Shown here: in pieces, positions 10,254-19,698 of the stretch
Layout of the letters: each line of letters opens with the position of its first letter
How positions within the stretch are numbered: position 1 is the first letter of the stretch
From: Candidatus Liberibacter solanacearum CLso-ZC1
GTDB lineage: Bacteria; Pseudomonadota; Alphaproteobacteria; Rhizobiales; Rhizobiaceae
Length of the DNA stretch: 64,000 nucleotides
NCBI RefSeq assembly: GCF_000183665.1
Contig: NC_014774.1
Span: forward strand, 806,001 to 870,000
Direction: 5' to 3'
Program-made: the position numbers and the translations under genes
The notes under the pieces: generated by a model
Databases searched by the model: none
What the model saw: the letters and a program-made list of their open reading frames with translations, nothing else
What the model was told of the DNA's origin: nothing

Positions 10254-11423
10254 TTATTTTCGAGGAGAAAGAATTTTCGAAGTATTAAACAAAAGACCAT
10301 AATCAACAGATTGTAGCCCTTGAGAATTTTTAACAACGGCATCTGGGCGAATTTTATTTATTTCTTGTGCCATTACGCCAATACGTTGCGTTCTTTTAGG
10401 ATCTGAGACATATCGATACTGATAAAGATTTCCTACAGGTTTAATATCACGTTTCATACGACGATCAGATAAAATAGATCCCACTAATTTATTTCCGATA
10501 TTAATGGAATCATAGATATTTTGTTTTCTTTGTTTCCATTCTTGAAAGCGATTTTGATAATCATTTTGAGATATTTCTCTATAATCAACCGGAGTTATAG
10601 CTATGGGGTTGTTCTGAGTAATAGGAAATTTAGACGCAGGTATAGTCTGCATAAGAGATAATATTTCGTGCAATGCTTGCTGTTTTTGATCTATTTTTTG
10701 CTGATGAGATTGCGCTTGCGCAAAATTATGAAAATAAGCTTGTTTTTCTCGCATATTATCCAAACGTTCTTGCTCTTCAGAAGATTTTAAGAGCGCTGCT
10801 AGGCGTGCATCATTTAATTTTCTATTGTTTTCATCAATCGTCCTATTCCAAGAAACTGATCCTGGCATCAATCCTTGATTGCTTAATCTTGTTTCCAAAT
10901 CTTCTCTATCTTGCTTTAAGCGTGGTTGCAATCGATCAAGCAGCGTATTTTCATATTGTTGTCCATTATTTTTGCCATAATCATAGAGAATACCTTCTTC
11001 TTGTTCTGGCTGAGAAAAATGATTTGTTCCCTCAGGAATAGGATTATGTGCGGGATCAGGAATAGCAAGCGGCTGTTGCAAATTCATAGAGTTATTTTGT
11101 GGACTAGGCATAAAGTTTTGTAGACGCTGTGTAAGAAGATTGGAGAATAAAATATGATTGGCATTTCGTCGATTATAAAGATCTTGGGCGACAGGACTTA
11201 ATTCATAACTACGAGAATAGCGGGGAATAGATAATTCTTGACCGCTAAAAGGATCAATCATTTTATCTACACCCTCTTGTGTATATCGTAAGATACCATC
11301 TGGCGTAATCTCATTCATATTTGCTCTACTCGAATTGAATAAAGAATTATTAATATTTTCAGATAATTGCATAGAAGCAACAGCTTTTGGATCTGGAGAA
11401 AGGAAAGATTGTTGTTTGCCCAT
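10254..11423 (-). CDS. phage virion protein with S74-like C-terminus
   Basis: 389 residues, rich in Gln and Asn. Residues 150-260 look helical and coiled (RLQPRLKQDREDLETRLSNQ, EEQERLDNMREKQAYFHNFA). The last 80 residues contain SDRRMKRDIKPVG, RIGVMAQEINKIRPDAV and VDYGLLF, the intramolecular chaperone signature. Proteins of this layout are found in podoviruses between the tail hub and the fibre genes; the exact virion role is not established. The ATG at 11423 has a GAGGTG site. The head-proximal order GNAT, this gene, fibre gene is retained. Confidence 0.65.
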   Translation of the reverse strand: MGKQQSFLSPDPKAVASMQLSENINNSLFNSSRANMNEITPDGILRYTQEGVDKMIDPFSGQELSIPRYSRSYELSPVAQDLYNRRNANHILFSNLLTQRLQNFMPSPQNNSMNLQQPLAIPDPAHNPIPEGTNHFSQPEQEEGILYDYGKNNGQQYENTLLDRLQPRLKQDREDLETRLSNQGLMPGSVSWNRTIDENNRKLNDARLAALLKSSEEQERLDNMREKQAYFHNFAQAQSHQQKIDQKQQALHEILSLMQTIPASKFPITQNNPIAITPVDYREISQNDYQNRFQEWKQRKQNIYDSINIGNKLVGSILSDRRMKRDIKPVGNLYQYRYVSDPKRTQRIGVMAQEINKIRPDAVVKNSQGLQSVDYGLLFNTSKILSPRK

Positions 11424-11704
11424 GTAGACACCTCATGATTGTAAAATTACCAAAATAACCGCGAATATTGTGAATATTTTCTATTTTTAAATATGAAAAA
11501 TAACCCATTAGAAAAGAGAAAAACTTTATAATGGAGTGTCATTCGTTGATAATACTATGATGATTTGTGATTAAATAATGGATCAACAAAAGATTGTTTC
11601 TGAATCAATGTATTTTGAAGATCATGTTGTAATATAGATATTTTTTGTATTATATTGGTGGTTTTCAAAAAAAAATAAAGCTATCGACTTTTGTAGACAA
11701 AAAA

Positions 11705-12148
11705 TCATTGATTAATTCTATTTTTAGCCCAATTTTCATAGGTGATAACATAAATATTTTCAGCTTCATGTTCTCCTCGCAAACGTGGAATACGATAGCG
11801 AATAGCCCCTAAACAAGTGAGCATACGATGTTGCGGATAATCTTCATCTGGCACACGATGGATAACAGCTTGACATTTTAACTCATTCCAAGGATAGCCA
11901 TAGATTTCCCGCAGTGTTTCTCGAGTAAGCCATCGTTTACAATCAGATGCTCCGGATAATTCTATCACATGAGATTGCGGACAATAATTATGATATATAA
12001 CTCCAGCCATCAGGATGTTGTTTTTAAGGAATCCAATACTAACAAATCGATCCCAACCTCTAGATCCATGCTGAATACGTTGTGCAACAAAATCCGCAAT
12101 AGCCTGATTAATTGCGGGTGTTTTTGTTCCCCCCCAAATAATTTCCAT
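11705..12148 (-). CDS. phage-encoded GNAT-like acetyltransferase
   Basis: 147 residues. The pattern WGGTKTPAINQAIADFVAQRI, then ELSGASDCKRWLTRETLREI, and VHRVPDEDYPQHRMLTCLGA matches GNAT-like proteins that sit in the structural region of many podoviruses of Proteobacteria. They are thought to acetylate a phage or host protein, substrate unknown. The cofactor-loop motif is weak, so activity is not certain. The ATG at 12148 has AAGGAT upstream; the gap from the upstream tail-hub gene is 12 bases, so it is co-translated with it. Confidence 0.6.
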   Translation of the reverse strand: MEIIWGGTKTPAINQAIADFVAQRIQHGSRGWDRFVSIGFLKNNILMAGVIYHNYCPQSHVIELSGASDCKRWLTRETLREIYGYPWNELKCQAVIHRVPDEDYPQHRMLTCLGAIRYRIPRLRGEHEAENIYVITYENWAKNRINQ

Positions 12149-12160
12149 TGTATTATATCC

Positions 12161-13759
12161 TTATTCAACTAAAAGTTTTGAATTATTGATTTGAATATCA
12201 TTGATAAATTTTCCAGAAGAAACGATGACACAACCTACTGCTAAAAAATTGCCATACGCGACAACATTTTGAGAAAAATTGAATAATTTCTTTTTTCTTA
12301 TAAAAAAATTATCTGTCCATTGGCTCTCATCCCATATAGAATTATCCCATAATCCACTATTAATAGGATTGGCATTAACAGTTTCTTTGAAAAAATCAGG
12401 ATAGCTTTTATCGTAATCAGAACGAGAAAATAATTTGAGATATGGGCGTTGATATGCTTGAAGAGATATATGGGCTTGGCAAGCTTTTCTTTTTACACCT
12501 AAATAAGAATAAGACTCCCGAAAAGGAGAAAGATAAATAGCCTGAAAAGGACGATTATCATCTGATCCCGAGATATCTCCTTGCCAAAAACTCCCTTCAT
12601 AATCTCCGAAAAAGAGATTATCATTTGCAATCACATACGATTGAGTAAACCAATTATGCAAACTTGCCCAGTAATTATTATTATCAACATTCATGACCAA
12701 TGTTTTGCTCGAAAGAAGAGAATGTTGCGGACAACTAACCAATAACATATTGCGTTTTTCCCAAAGGGTCAAAGACCATCCTGTCGGTACTTCCATGATT
12801 GCTTGGTTCCATTCTTCTTGAATAGCCGACGATAAAGGAAGGTTTGCTCCTTCTCCCTGTAAAAGAATATTTTTCATAGAAATCAAACCATTGGTGGTTG
12901 CAATCCATACATCATTTTTAACAAAGATAATGGCTTTTTTCCCTAATGGACGCCCAATATGATAAATAGCTTTAAGGGCAAAAGAATCAATACTATCAGG
13001 ATTATCTCCACCATAAACAGCCACTTCGCCCAGAGTAGACAAGAAGACACATAGGGTAGACAATCCATCACCACTTTCTGTCGACCATGAAAACCCTGCA
13101 AACAATGATCCCCCTGCTTGCATGACTCCCCCAAGTGGAAAAACTTTAGCAACTCCTCCTAAAGATCTAACGGGAAGATACCAAGCATCCATGCTATCTG
13201 CTGCGATATACCATTGACGATTTTTAAAAAGCCATCCATATGAAAAATATATGGGATTGATGTCGCTATGACCCTCACAGACTATGGGAGGATAATCGGA
13301 TTTCCAATCATTTCCATCATAAATCTGACGTTCATCTTGACCATTTAATGCAATTAAAAAAGTTTTTTCTGGCGTTGTATAATGAAATGTAGACCAATCA
13401 CCAGATTGCATTCCAGATAAACATCTTATTGCAGGTTGCATTAAAGAAGCATTGGTGACATCATAAATTTCCCGATGATTGGCAAGAAATATTCTCTGTT
13501 GAGAACTACTACAATAAGAGAATGCGGAAATAATATTGCTACGATGATTGAGGGTACATATTCTTCGACACCCTCCTCGAATACTTGGACCATTTGAAGT
13601 AGGCCAAAAATTACGCAAAACACACGATATATTGTCTTCTAATTGTTGTGTTCCAACAGGAAAATGTAAAAAATTATGTTGTTCTCGAGAGAAGAAAGAT
13701 GATTGTTCTGTTCCGATATTTTTTTGATTATGATATCGATTCTTCATTAAATAAGACAT
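12161..13759 (-). CDS. large phage tail-hub / DNA-stabilisation-like protein
   Basis: 533 residues from the ATG at 13759, chosen because GGAGGA lies 5 bases upstream and because an earlier start would overlap the previous gene. It has the beta-rich, repeat-like texture of a propeller: several WxxxxxxN and GG(D/S) turns, GDWSTFHY, KNDVWIATTNGLI. By position (after two adaptor proteins, before GNAT) and size it corresponds to P22 gp10-type packaged-DNA stabilisation or hub proteins that close the head. Direct sequence similarity to P22 gp10 was not tested. It starts one base after the stop of the adaptor gene, so translation is coupled. Confidence 0.55.
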   Translation of the reverse strand: MSYLMKNRYHNQKNIGTEQSSFFSREQHNFLHFPVGTQQLEDNISCVLRNFWPTSNGPSIRGGCRRICTLNHRSNIISAFSYCSSSQQRIFLANHREIYDVTNASLMQPAIRCLSGMQSGDWSTFHYTTPEKTFLIALNGQDERQIYDGNDWKSDYPPIVCEGHSDINPIYFSYGWLFKNRQWYIAADSMDAWYLPVRSLGGVAKVFPLGGVMQAGGSLFAGFSWSTESGDGLSTLCVFLSTLGEVAVYGGDNPDSIDSFALKAIYHIGRPLGKKAIIFVKNDVWIATTNGLISMKNILLQGEGANLPLSSAIQEEWNQAIMEVPTGWSLTLWEKRNMLLVSCPQHSLLSSKTLVMNVDNNNYWASLHNWFTQSYVIANDNLFFGDYEGSFWQGDISGSDDNRPFQAIYLSPFRESYSYLGVKRKACQAHISLQAYQRPYLKLFSRSDYDKSYPDFFKETVNANPINSGLWDNSIWDESQWTDNFFIRKKKLFNFSQNVVAYGNFLAVGCVIVSSGKFINDIQINNSKLLVE

Positions 13760-13760
13760 T

Positions 13761-14348
13761 TTATCCTCCAAGGAAAAGGATCTTTTCCGCGATAACAGCA
13801 GAATCAAATTCTCGCAAATAATCATCAAAACTCAATCCTTGGGCACGACGCCAACGCCAAATGATGTCTTTGATTAAAAGATATCTGGGAAATATCGTAC
13901 TATCATCGTCTGCTGTGATGATTTGCTTTGGATTTTGTTGACTTCCGATCACCCAATTTTTAGAAAAATATCGAAAAGTCGCAGGAGGAGAAGGAGAGAG
14001 ATGCAAAATACGATTATCAATCCAATACCAAGGATCCTGAGAAGTTTTTTTAACGATTTCCCAATCAACAGAATGAATCACCGGTCGAGCCAAAGAATGA
14101 TCTGGCATAATCACTGCCCCACTAGGAAGTGGTCGATGAAAATCTTGCGGAAGATGAAATGGCAGACTATTAATTGTTACTGTCCGCAATAACTCTGGCC
14201 AATCAATGCGCAAACTAATTTCCTCACCGGATTGCTACAACAAAGATATAAGTAATACCGCATTTTCATCTTGATTTTCATAAATTTTTTCGAATCGTGA
14301 TAAGCCAACTAAATCACAAATAGTATTTAATAATGTAAGTACACTCAT
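13761..14348 (-). pseudogene. phage head-tail adaptor gene with internal amber codon
   Basis: From the ATG at 14348 the reading frame gives MSVLTLLNTICDLVGLSRF, a start shared by many podovirus head-completion proteins. It continues to residue 37, where TAG (14237-14235) interrupts it. After the stop the same frame goes on without a shift through QSGEEISLRIDWPELL to the end at 13761, 195 codons in all. The ATG overlaps the previous stop as ATGA, which confirms the true start. The part after the amber could restart only at a TTG near 14213. Either the product is lost or a suppressor reads through. In related proteins the region spans ...LL..EG.EL..R.DW, so one codon was hit. Confidence 0.8.
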
Positions 14349-14920
14349 GGCGTCAATTTACCACGATTCAAAGAGGTATCTGCCCAACGTGAACGAATAT
14401 CATTCTTTTGTAATCTTTTAATAGATTCTTGAAATAAAGCACCAGCAGTCGAAGCTTTGTCTATTTTTTGTTCCCATAAGGCTACTTCTTCTATCAAACC
14501 ATAAAGATAAAGATCAGGAGATCTTTGAAGTAACCAATTGATAGGATTATTATCTGTCAGAGGTGGAATGCATGCATAATAATAAAGCACTACATCTTCT
14601 GAAGATGGGGGCGAAACACAAATTGAATCAGCCGTAATGATATATCCTTTGTTTTTTTGCAACGAAATACTCAAAGGAAGATGATCTAATTTATTGCCCT
14701 GATGATCTGTGAGAAAGCGCATTTCGATAAAATCATCTGGTAGTATTACTGATCCTTCGACCAGAGAAAGAAAAGCCTTTTTTTCCATTTCTCTCAATCG
14801 CAACTCACGGTTAATTTTTACTTCAATTCTATGGAGAAAATCCTTGAAAAGACAAGTAAATCCGCTTTTTTCAGTATAATGACTCACATCAATTAATAAA
14901 GAAGCATAATCTTTTGCCAT
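14345..14920 (-). CDS. phage head-tail adaptor protein
   Basis: 191 residues from the ATG at 14920, which has GGAGGG nine bases upstream and overlaps the previous stop as TAATG. The pattern of an N-terminal helix (YASLLIDVSHYTE), a two-helix region (VKINRELRLREMEKK), then LPDDFIEMRFL is that of adaptor proteins joining portal to tail in podoviruses (P22 gp4 / T7 gp11-like group). It links to the next gene by a 4-base overlap. Assignment comes from pattern and position. Confidence 0.6.
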   Translation of the reverse strand: MAKDYASLLIDVSHYTEKSGFTCLFKDFLHRIEVKINRELRLREMEKKAFLSLVEGSVILPDDFIEMRFLTDHQGNKLDHLPLSISLQKNKGYIITADSICVSPPSSEDVVLYYYACIPPLTDNNPINWLLQRSPDLYLYGLIEEVALWEQKIDKASTAGALFQESIKRLQKNDIRSRWADTSLNRGKLTP

Positions 14921-15240
14921 TATACGCATCCCTCCGAAGTACGCCATGAAGCGTTATCTCTATTATTTAACCACTTGCTTACCCATTGATCATCTCCTTC
15001 GCTATGTGCTTGCAAAAGATGAGAACTTCTTACAACACTTAAAGGAACACTCGCTATTCTTTGCCAATCTTCTCTTTTTTTCCCAGAAGATACTGCACAA
15101 GCTTGATTAAGATCTAGAAGCTGTGATACCGGATAATCAATACGGTATACATCCCGCTGATTATCCGATAAATACCAAATTGTTCTTCCTGTTTCTGGAT
15201 CATAACTAATTAATTTCCAAGAACCATCATAGATATCCAT
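14920..15240 (-). CDS. small conserved phage protein between capsid and adaptor genes
   Basis: 106 residues from the ATG at 15240, giving MDIYDGSWKLISYDPETGRT. I do not recognise a named family. The first half is beta-rich with a Trp/Tyr pattern (SWKLISYD, RTIWYLSD, YRIDYPV); the second half is polar and helical. Proteins of this size at this position are often head accessory proteins. It overlaps the adaptor gene by one base (TAATG) and begins 14 bases after the capsid stop, so it belongs to the head operon. Confidence 0.55.
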   Translation of the reverse strand: MDIYDGSWKLISYDPETGRTIWYLSDNQRDVYRIDYPVSQLLDLNQACAVSSGKKREDWQRIASVPLSVVRSSHLLQAHSEGDDQWVSKWLNNRDNASWRTSEGCV

Positions 15241-15253
15241 TATTGCTACTTTC

Positions 15254-16249
15254 TTAAATTGTTTTCGATAAACCAAAAAGATCAGAAATCACTCCTATAG
15301 CTTTTTCATTCTTCACTTTGAGAGTTCCTTCTCCAATCAATACGCCTTTGTTAGCATCTCCAGTTTTAGCAATATTTTTATCTTCTTGAATGTTACGTAA
15401 CCATAAAAATTCTAACATATTTGGATCAATCAAAAAGGCATTGCGTGCAGTTTCGGCATTGCTTGCCATAACACGATTAGGATGCACCATAACTTTCCCG
15501 AATGGTCCATCATATATATCTGCAGTTGCAACAATGGTATTGTTTTTACTGTTATCCGATACAGCATAGCGAAAAGACGCAACATTTGAATCCGACATAA
15601 ATCGAACGAATTCACTTTTCACATATGGTGAAACGACAATATGACGAAAGTTAGCACCATTTTGATATCCTTCTTGCATGACCGCATCAAGGAGTTGTTT
15701 GGTAAAAGGTCTTTGTGCTCCATCTTTGGCTTTCTTAGTCATTCCGCTTGTAGGATCATATCCTCCGCTAGCACCACCTGTCCCCCTATTAACATTTGTT
15801 TTAATCCAACTACTCAAAGAAGCAAGTTTACGGGGAGATTTTTTTTCAGATTCCTGCGCACTCACAAGAGCAAATTCAACATCTTTACGAATTTCTAGGG
15901 CTTTTTTTAATTTTTGCTCCTTATATTTTAAAAGAGAACCCGTATCATCTATGGATTCTTGTGTTCCAGAAAGAATCCAACTTTTACGCATAATTTGGGT
16001 ATAATTACCCATTCTTTCAGGAGTGGAAATTGATTCGAAACTATATTCATCTCCTTCTAATTGGGCATTAGGACCAGGAGATGAAAGATCATCAACAACC
16101 CATTCTGGATGAATTGACCGTGTGCTGCCCTTTTTAATCATCGAATAAATAGGGGTATCTTCTGGCGTAATACGTGACACAACATCAGATAAAGATTCCT
16201 TGTTGGTAGAAGAAGAAGTGCTAATGAATGTATTAGTAATTTCAGTCAT
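15254..16249 (-). CDS. major capsid protein, SU10-type (DUF5309)
   Basis: 331 residues. The N-terminal part (SLSDVVSRITPEDTPIYSMI, then PEWVVDDL) and the middle (MRKSWILSGTQESID, IVVSPYVKSEFVRFM) match the HK97-fold capsid group first described in phage phiSU10. The end has the FLIDPNMLEFLWLRNI strand typical of that family. It forms the icosahedral shell. The scaffold-like gene lies upstream, which is the usual order. An AAAGGA site sits 13 bases before the ATG, a little far. Confidence 0.85.
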   Translation of the reverse strand: MTEITNTFISTSSSTNKESLSDVVSRITPEDTPIYSMIKKGSTRSIHPEWVVDDLSSPGPNAQLEGDEYSFESISTPERMGNYTQIMRKSWILSGTQESIDDTGSLLKYKEQKLKKALEIRKDVEFALVSAQESEKKSPRKLASLSSWIKTNVNRGTGGASGGYDPTSGMTKKAKDGAQRPFTKQLLDAVMQEGYQNGANFRHIVVSPYVKSEFVRFMSDSNVASFRYAVSDNSKNNTIVATADIYDGPFGKVMVHPNRVMASNAETARNAFLIDPNMLEFLWLRNIQEDKNIAKTGDANKGVLIGEGTLKVKNEKAIGVISDLFGLSKTI

Positions 16250-16446
16250 AATATAAAATTATCCTTTAATGAGAGTGAAGTGATTAAAATTAATTGTTGT
16301 GAAAAGTATGAATGGTATGGGCATTATTGTAGAGAACTGACTAAATTGTGCGCGTAGGCTATTGAAAAAAGCATGGTTCATCGCCTAATGCTTCATTCAA
16401 ATAATTTTGATATTGAACAGATGTATTTTACAAAAAAATTCTTTTT

Positions 16447-17433
16447 TTATACGAAATCGATGTCTAAAGCATCATAAAAAGATCCACTTTTCTGTAGTTT
16501 TTGTATAGCTCTTTGCTGTGATGTTATGCGATGATGATTGCAGCTTTTTTTTCTATTAGGAACACTGCTACCAGAAGGTTTGTGACGAATTTTACGGTAG
16601 ACATCCTCGGATATTTTTTGAGATTGCAATCCTAATTGTGCGTAATGTGCCAGAACAAGTAAACGATGATCGATAATATTTTTCATTTCTTCTTCTTGAA
16701 AGCCAATCTTTTTTCCTATTTTAAATATATTTTGAAAGAAGGATTCCCGTTGTGCTGGATCTTTTGTTTGCGGAAAAATATTTTCTAACTGTTCATTTTC
16801 ATTTTTTAGTTTTATTTCCACATGTTCCGCGTCTAATTCTTTGGCGATTTTGTCAGGATAGCGTCCTTCTTCAACGAAATGATTGATAATGTTCAAAGCC
16901 TGCTGTCGTAAATTGATAATATTCTGATAAGCAGATGGATCTGTTTGTGCCAAAGAAGGATGAGGATCAGCAGGCATATGATGATTGATTAGTTGTGCTA
17001 ATGAATCTGCGCTATGTGCCAAAATTTTTGCTTGCTTTTGTACATAATTTTTTTGTTCTACAATATCTTGCTGTTTTGACAAATAATCTTGACGACGCCA
17101 ATAACCATCTTTGAGTTCAGCAATGGTAATTTTTTCACCATCATCCAGATGAACTTCGTGTAAATCATTAATTTCTTGCAAATCTTCATCTGAATCTTGT
17201 GAAGTTGGTTCACAATCTAATTCTTGCTCTAATCCTTGCTGTTGTGCAATATTTTCATGTTCAGTATCTTCATCTTTATCTTGTTTTTGTAGATGATTAG
17301 CAGATTTATTGGTCATCTGCTGATTTGTATTATTGTACTGTGCATATTGTGTATTCACACCGTTACCCAATATTTGTTGCGGTTGATTGGTGGCAGATTC
17401 TAGAGCAGAAAACGAATCGTCTGATGTAATCAT
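16447..17433 (-). CDS. phage scaffold-like capsid assembly protein
   Basis: 328 residues, very rich in Gln, Glu and Asp, with predicted coiled-coil regions (EQKNYVQKQAKILAHSADSL, ENEQLENIF). It lies between portal and capsid genes, the normal place of the scaffold that shapes the procapsid and is then lost. The motif INDLHEVHLDDGEKITIAEL followed by KDGYWRRQDYLSKQQDI is found in scaffold-type proteins of podoviruses. No enzymatic residues are seen. An AAAGGAG site lies 10 bases before the ATG. Confidence 0.65.
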   Translation of the reverse strand: MITSDDSFSALESATNQPQQILGNGVNTQYAQYNNTNQQMTNKSANHLQKQDKDEDTEHENIAQQQGLEQELDCEPTSQDSDEDLQEINDLHEVHLDDGEKITIAELKDGYWRRQDYLSKQQDIVEQKNYVQKQAKILAHSADSLAQLINHHMPADPHPSLAQTDPSAYQNIINLRQQALNIINHFVEEGRYPDKIAKELDAEHVEIKLKNENEQLENIFPQTKDPAQRESFFQNIFKIGKKIGFQEEEMKNIIDHRLLVLAHYAQLGLQSQKISEDVYRKIRHKPSGSSVPNRKKSCNHHRITSQQRAIQKLQKSGSFYDALDIDFV

Positions 17434-17565
17434 AGGATGACACTCCTTTTAAAAAAGATTGATTCTAAATAAAAATATGATGAGAACTCATACCCGCAGG
17501 CATGATTTAAAAATATACAATAACCACTGATGCGTTTTTTCTTACAAACCGATTTACAGCTGTAC

Positions 17566-19479
17566 CTATTTTTGCAATCTTTCTTTTTCTTTAAGAAGAT
17601 ATTCCGCCTCTATTTGTTGGCTTTTAAGGCTGATTTCAGCTTGTATTTTAGCACGCTTGAGCTCCATATCGGCTTGCAATCGTGCATAAGATAGAAATTG
17701 TTCAAATTGTAATCGCTGTATATGTTCATTCATCGGATCAGCTGTTAAATGATCACTGACATCTGGTCTTGTAAAATATTCGTTTACATTTTGAACCCCA
17801 ATCGATTCAGCCAGACGTGCAATGCCGTTATATAAATTGGTAGAAGACACAAAAGGATTATTAATACCAAATGTTGCAAGAATTTCTTTTTGAAGACCCA
17901 AAAGATGAGAAATCATCATAGTATCTTTTTCACGACTTCCCGATCCTAAGCCAATATTTACTTTAGCATCCATATCTGCATTCCAATGTCTTGGATCAAA
18001 TGAAATCCATTGGTCTCGCAATCTCACCATGCGCACTTTATCTTGATGTTGAATAATCAAGCGTAATAATCCTCGAAAAAGACGCTCTAATCCTTGAGCT
18101 AATGTACGCACAATCAGCTCTACTTGCCCTACACCACTTTGCTCAATCAAAGAAGTCGCCGTAGCCGTCATATTTTGTAATATTTCTGGAGAAAGACCCG
18201 AAGAGATATCAGAAATACCGGTACGATCAACCAATTCTTGGTCCAAATAGTGCAACATCGAAAAAGACTTGTCAGCGATCATCGGCACACTATGAATTCC
18301 TAATACACTGCGAATATCCATTCCTGATACAACACGAATGGGCTTGCCGAATTGTGGATTTAATACACTTTCTGGATCCACAATTGATCCTTCTTGGACA
18401 ATTGTTTGCGGTTGATTTTGCCAATAAAGATTATCTAGTGTTTGACGCAATAAAACAGTTTTGATTTTTTGAATTTCAATAATAGAGGATGCTAAACTTT
18501 CTCCTACAAAACAATGAGGCGCCCGTATAGCGCGCAAACATGTAAAAGGCAATTCATCCCATTCTTCATTAACGAGAATATTGTCTTTTCCTGTTCCCCC
18601 AACCATTACAACACGACGTAATTCAGCGATTCCATCGTTATCATAGTCAAGTGTGACATATAATTCATAATATTCAATCATCTCCAAAGCGGTATCAGAA
18701 TGATGATATTTTGAAAGTTGCCATGAATTTTCATTACCTTGCGAAGATGCTACTTGTAATTGATTAATATATTTACGATCATATCCCATAGAAATGAGAT
18801 CAGAACGTGTAAGGTATAATTTACGTCCAACAATCGGACTTTTTTCAATATCGGTTGCATCAGGATGAATGAGAAATTCATCAGGTGGCACAGCGTCAAC
18901 ACATACTTTACCTTGAGAGTATTTTCGACGAATACGAATATCGTGAATGATCTCTTCCCGATCTTTTCTTTGAGTATGTTCCAGCACTTCAACCTCAGGA
19001 TCACTAATCAAGAGAACGAAGGACTGTTCATCTAATCCCGTATGTAAGCTTGTTGCACATTTTTCTTGTAACTCATAGCGCCACGTTAAAATACCAACAC
19101 CAGATAATAACGCGTCATAGATAGAATCTTCCACAGAATCTCGTCCTTTTGATTCTGGAAAAATGATCTGATTGACATAATCACTTGCAGCAATAGCCAT
19201 TTCTTCATCCCCTTGCCGAACAGGACAATATTCGACAAACTTATGTCCAGAAAGAAGAACGCGACAAATAGAAGGCATAATTTTGCGAATTGCAGCCCGC
19301 AAATCACACGAGACGACCGAAGAATGTCCCACTACAGAGGGAACATCACGCATAATTCCGTTATAATACTCTTGCGAATAAATATACGCATGTTGCCTCT
19401 CTGCTAGCGTCTCTTCTGCATCTGCAATCAAACGTGATATTTTATGTGAAAAATTTGTTTTTAGATCATCAGTCATCAT
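17566..19479 (-). CDS. phage portal protein
   Basis: 637 residues, long for a portal and in the range of P22-type portals. The N-terminal region (YYNGIMRDVPSVVGHSSVVS, LRAAIRKIMPSICRVLL) and EYCP match portal proteins of podoviruses; the middle has DPEVEVLEH and VDAVPPDEFLIHPDAT. A C-terminal helix rich in Glu/Lys/Gln (ELKRAKIQAEISLKSQQIEA) fits the barrel or crown. The twelve-subunit ring sits at one vertex, binds TerL during packaging, then the tail. Start could be 19479 or the next ATG. Confidence 0.85.
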   Translation of the reverse strand: MMTDDLKTNFSHKISRLIADAEETLAERQHAYIYSQEYYNGIMRDVPSVVGHSSVVSCDLRAAIRKIMPSICRVLLSGHKFVEYCPVRQGDEEMAIAASDYVNQIIFPESKGRDSVEDSIYDALLSGVGILTWRYELQEKCATSLHTGLDEQSFVLLISDPEVEVLEHTQRKDREEIIHDIRIRRKYSQGKVCVDAVPPDEFLIHPDATDIEKSPIVGRKLYLTRSDLISMGYDRKYINQLQVASSQGNENSWQLSKYHHSDTALEMIEYYELYVTLDYDNDGIAELRRVVMVGGTGKDNILVNEEWDELPFTCLRAIRAPHCFVGESLASSIIEIQKIKTVLLRQTLDNLYWQNQPQTIVQEGSIVDPESVLNPQFGKPIRVVSGMDIRSVLGIHSVPMIADKSFSMLHYLDQELVDRTGISDISSGLSPEILQNMTATATSLIEQSGVGQVELIVRTLAQGLERLFRGLLRLIIQHQDKVRMVRLRDQWISFDPRHWNADMDAKVNIGLGSGSREKDTMMISHLLGLQKEILATFGINNPFVSSTNLYNGIARLAESIGVQNVNEYFTRPDVSDHLTADPMNEHIQRLQFEQFLSYARLQADMELKRAKIQAEISLKSQQIEAEYLLKEKERLQK

Positions 19480-19698
19480 TGAATATGAACTTCTTATTTT
19501 AATAATGAAATGGAAAAAATAGTTTTAAAACTACAATGAAAATAAATGTATTTTTGTATTAAAGACTCAAAAATATAAGATGTGCATTTTTCATATTGAC
19601 GATATCAAAAGGATATATTAAGCCGCATACTATACTCAGGAGTAAATATTTTTTAATTCTAGCGATGGCATTACATCAAATGTTTTTGACAATATGGA

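Noticed and set aside
10673..11041. 122-codon rightward frame opposite a phage virion gene
   Set aside because: Low-complexity antisense shadow of a coiled-coil gene with its own good ribosome site.
16447..17433. Possible host gene rather than phage scaffold
   Set aside because: Its place between portal and capsid and its acidic coiled-coil make-up fit a scaffold better.
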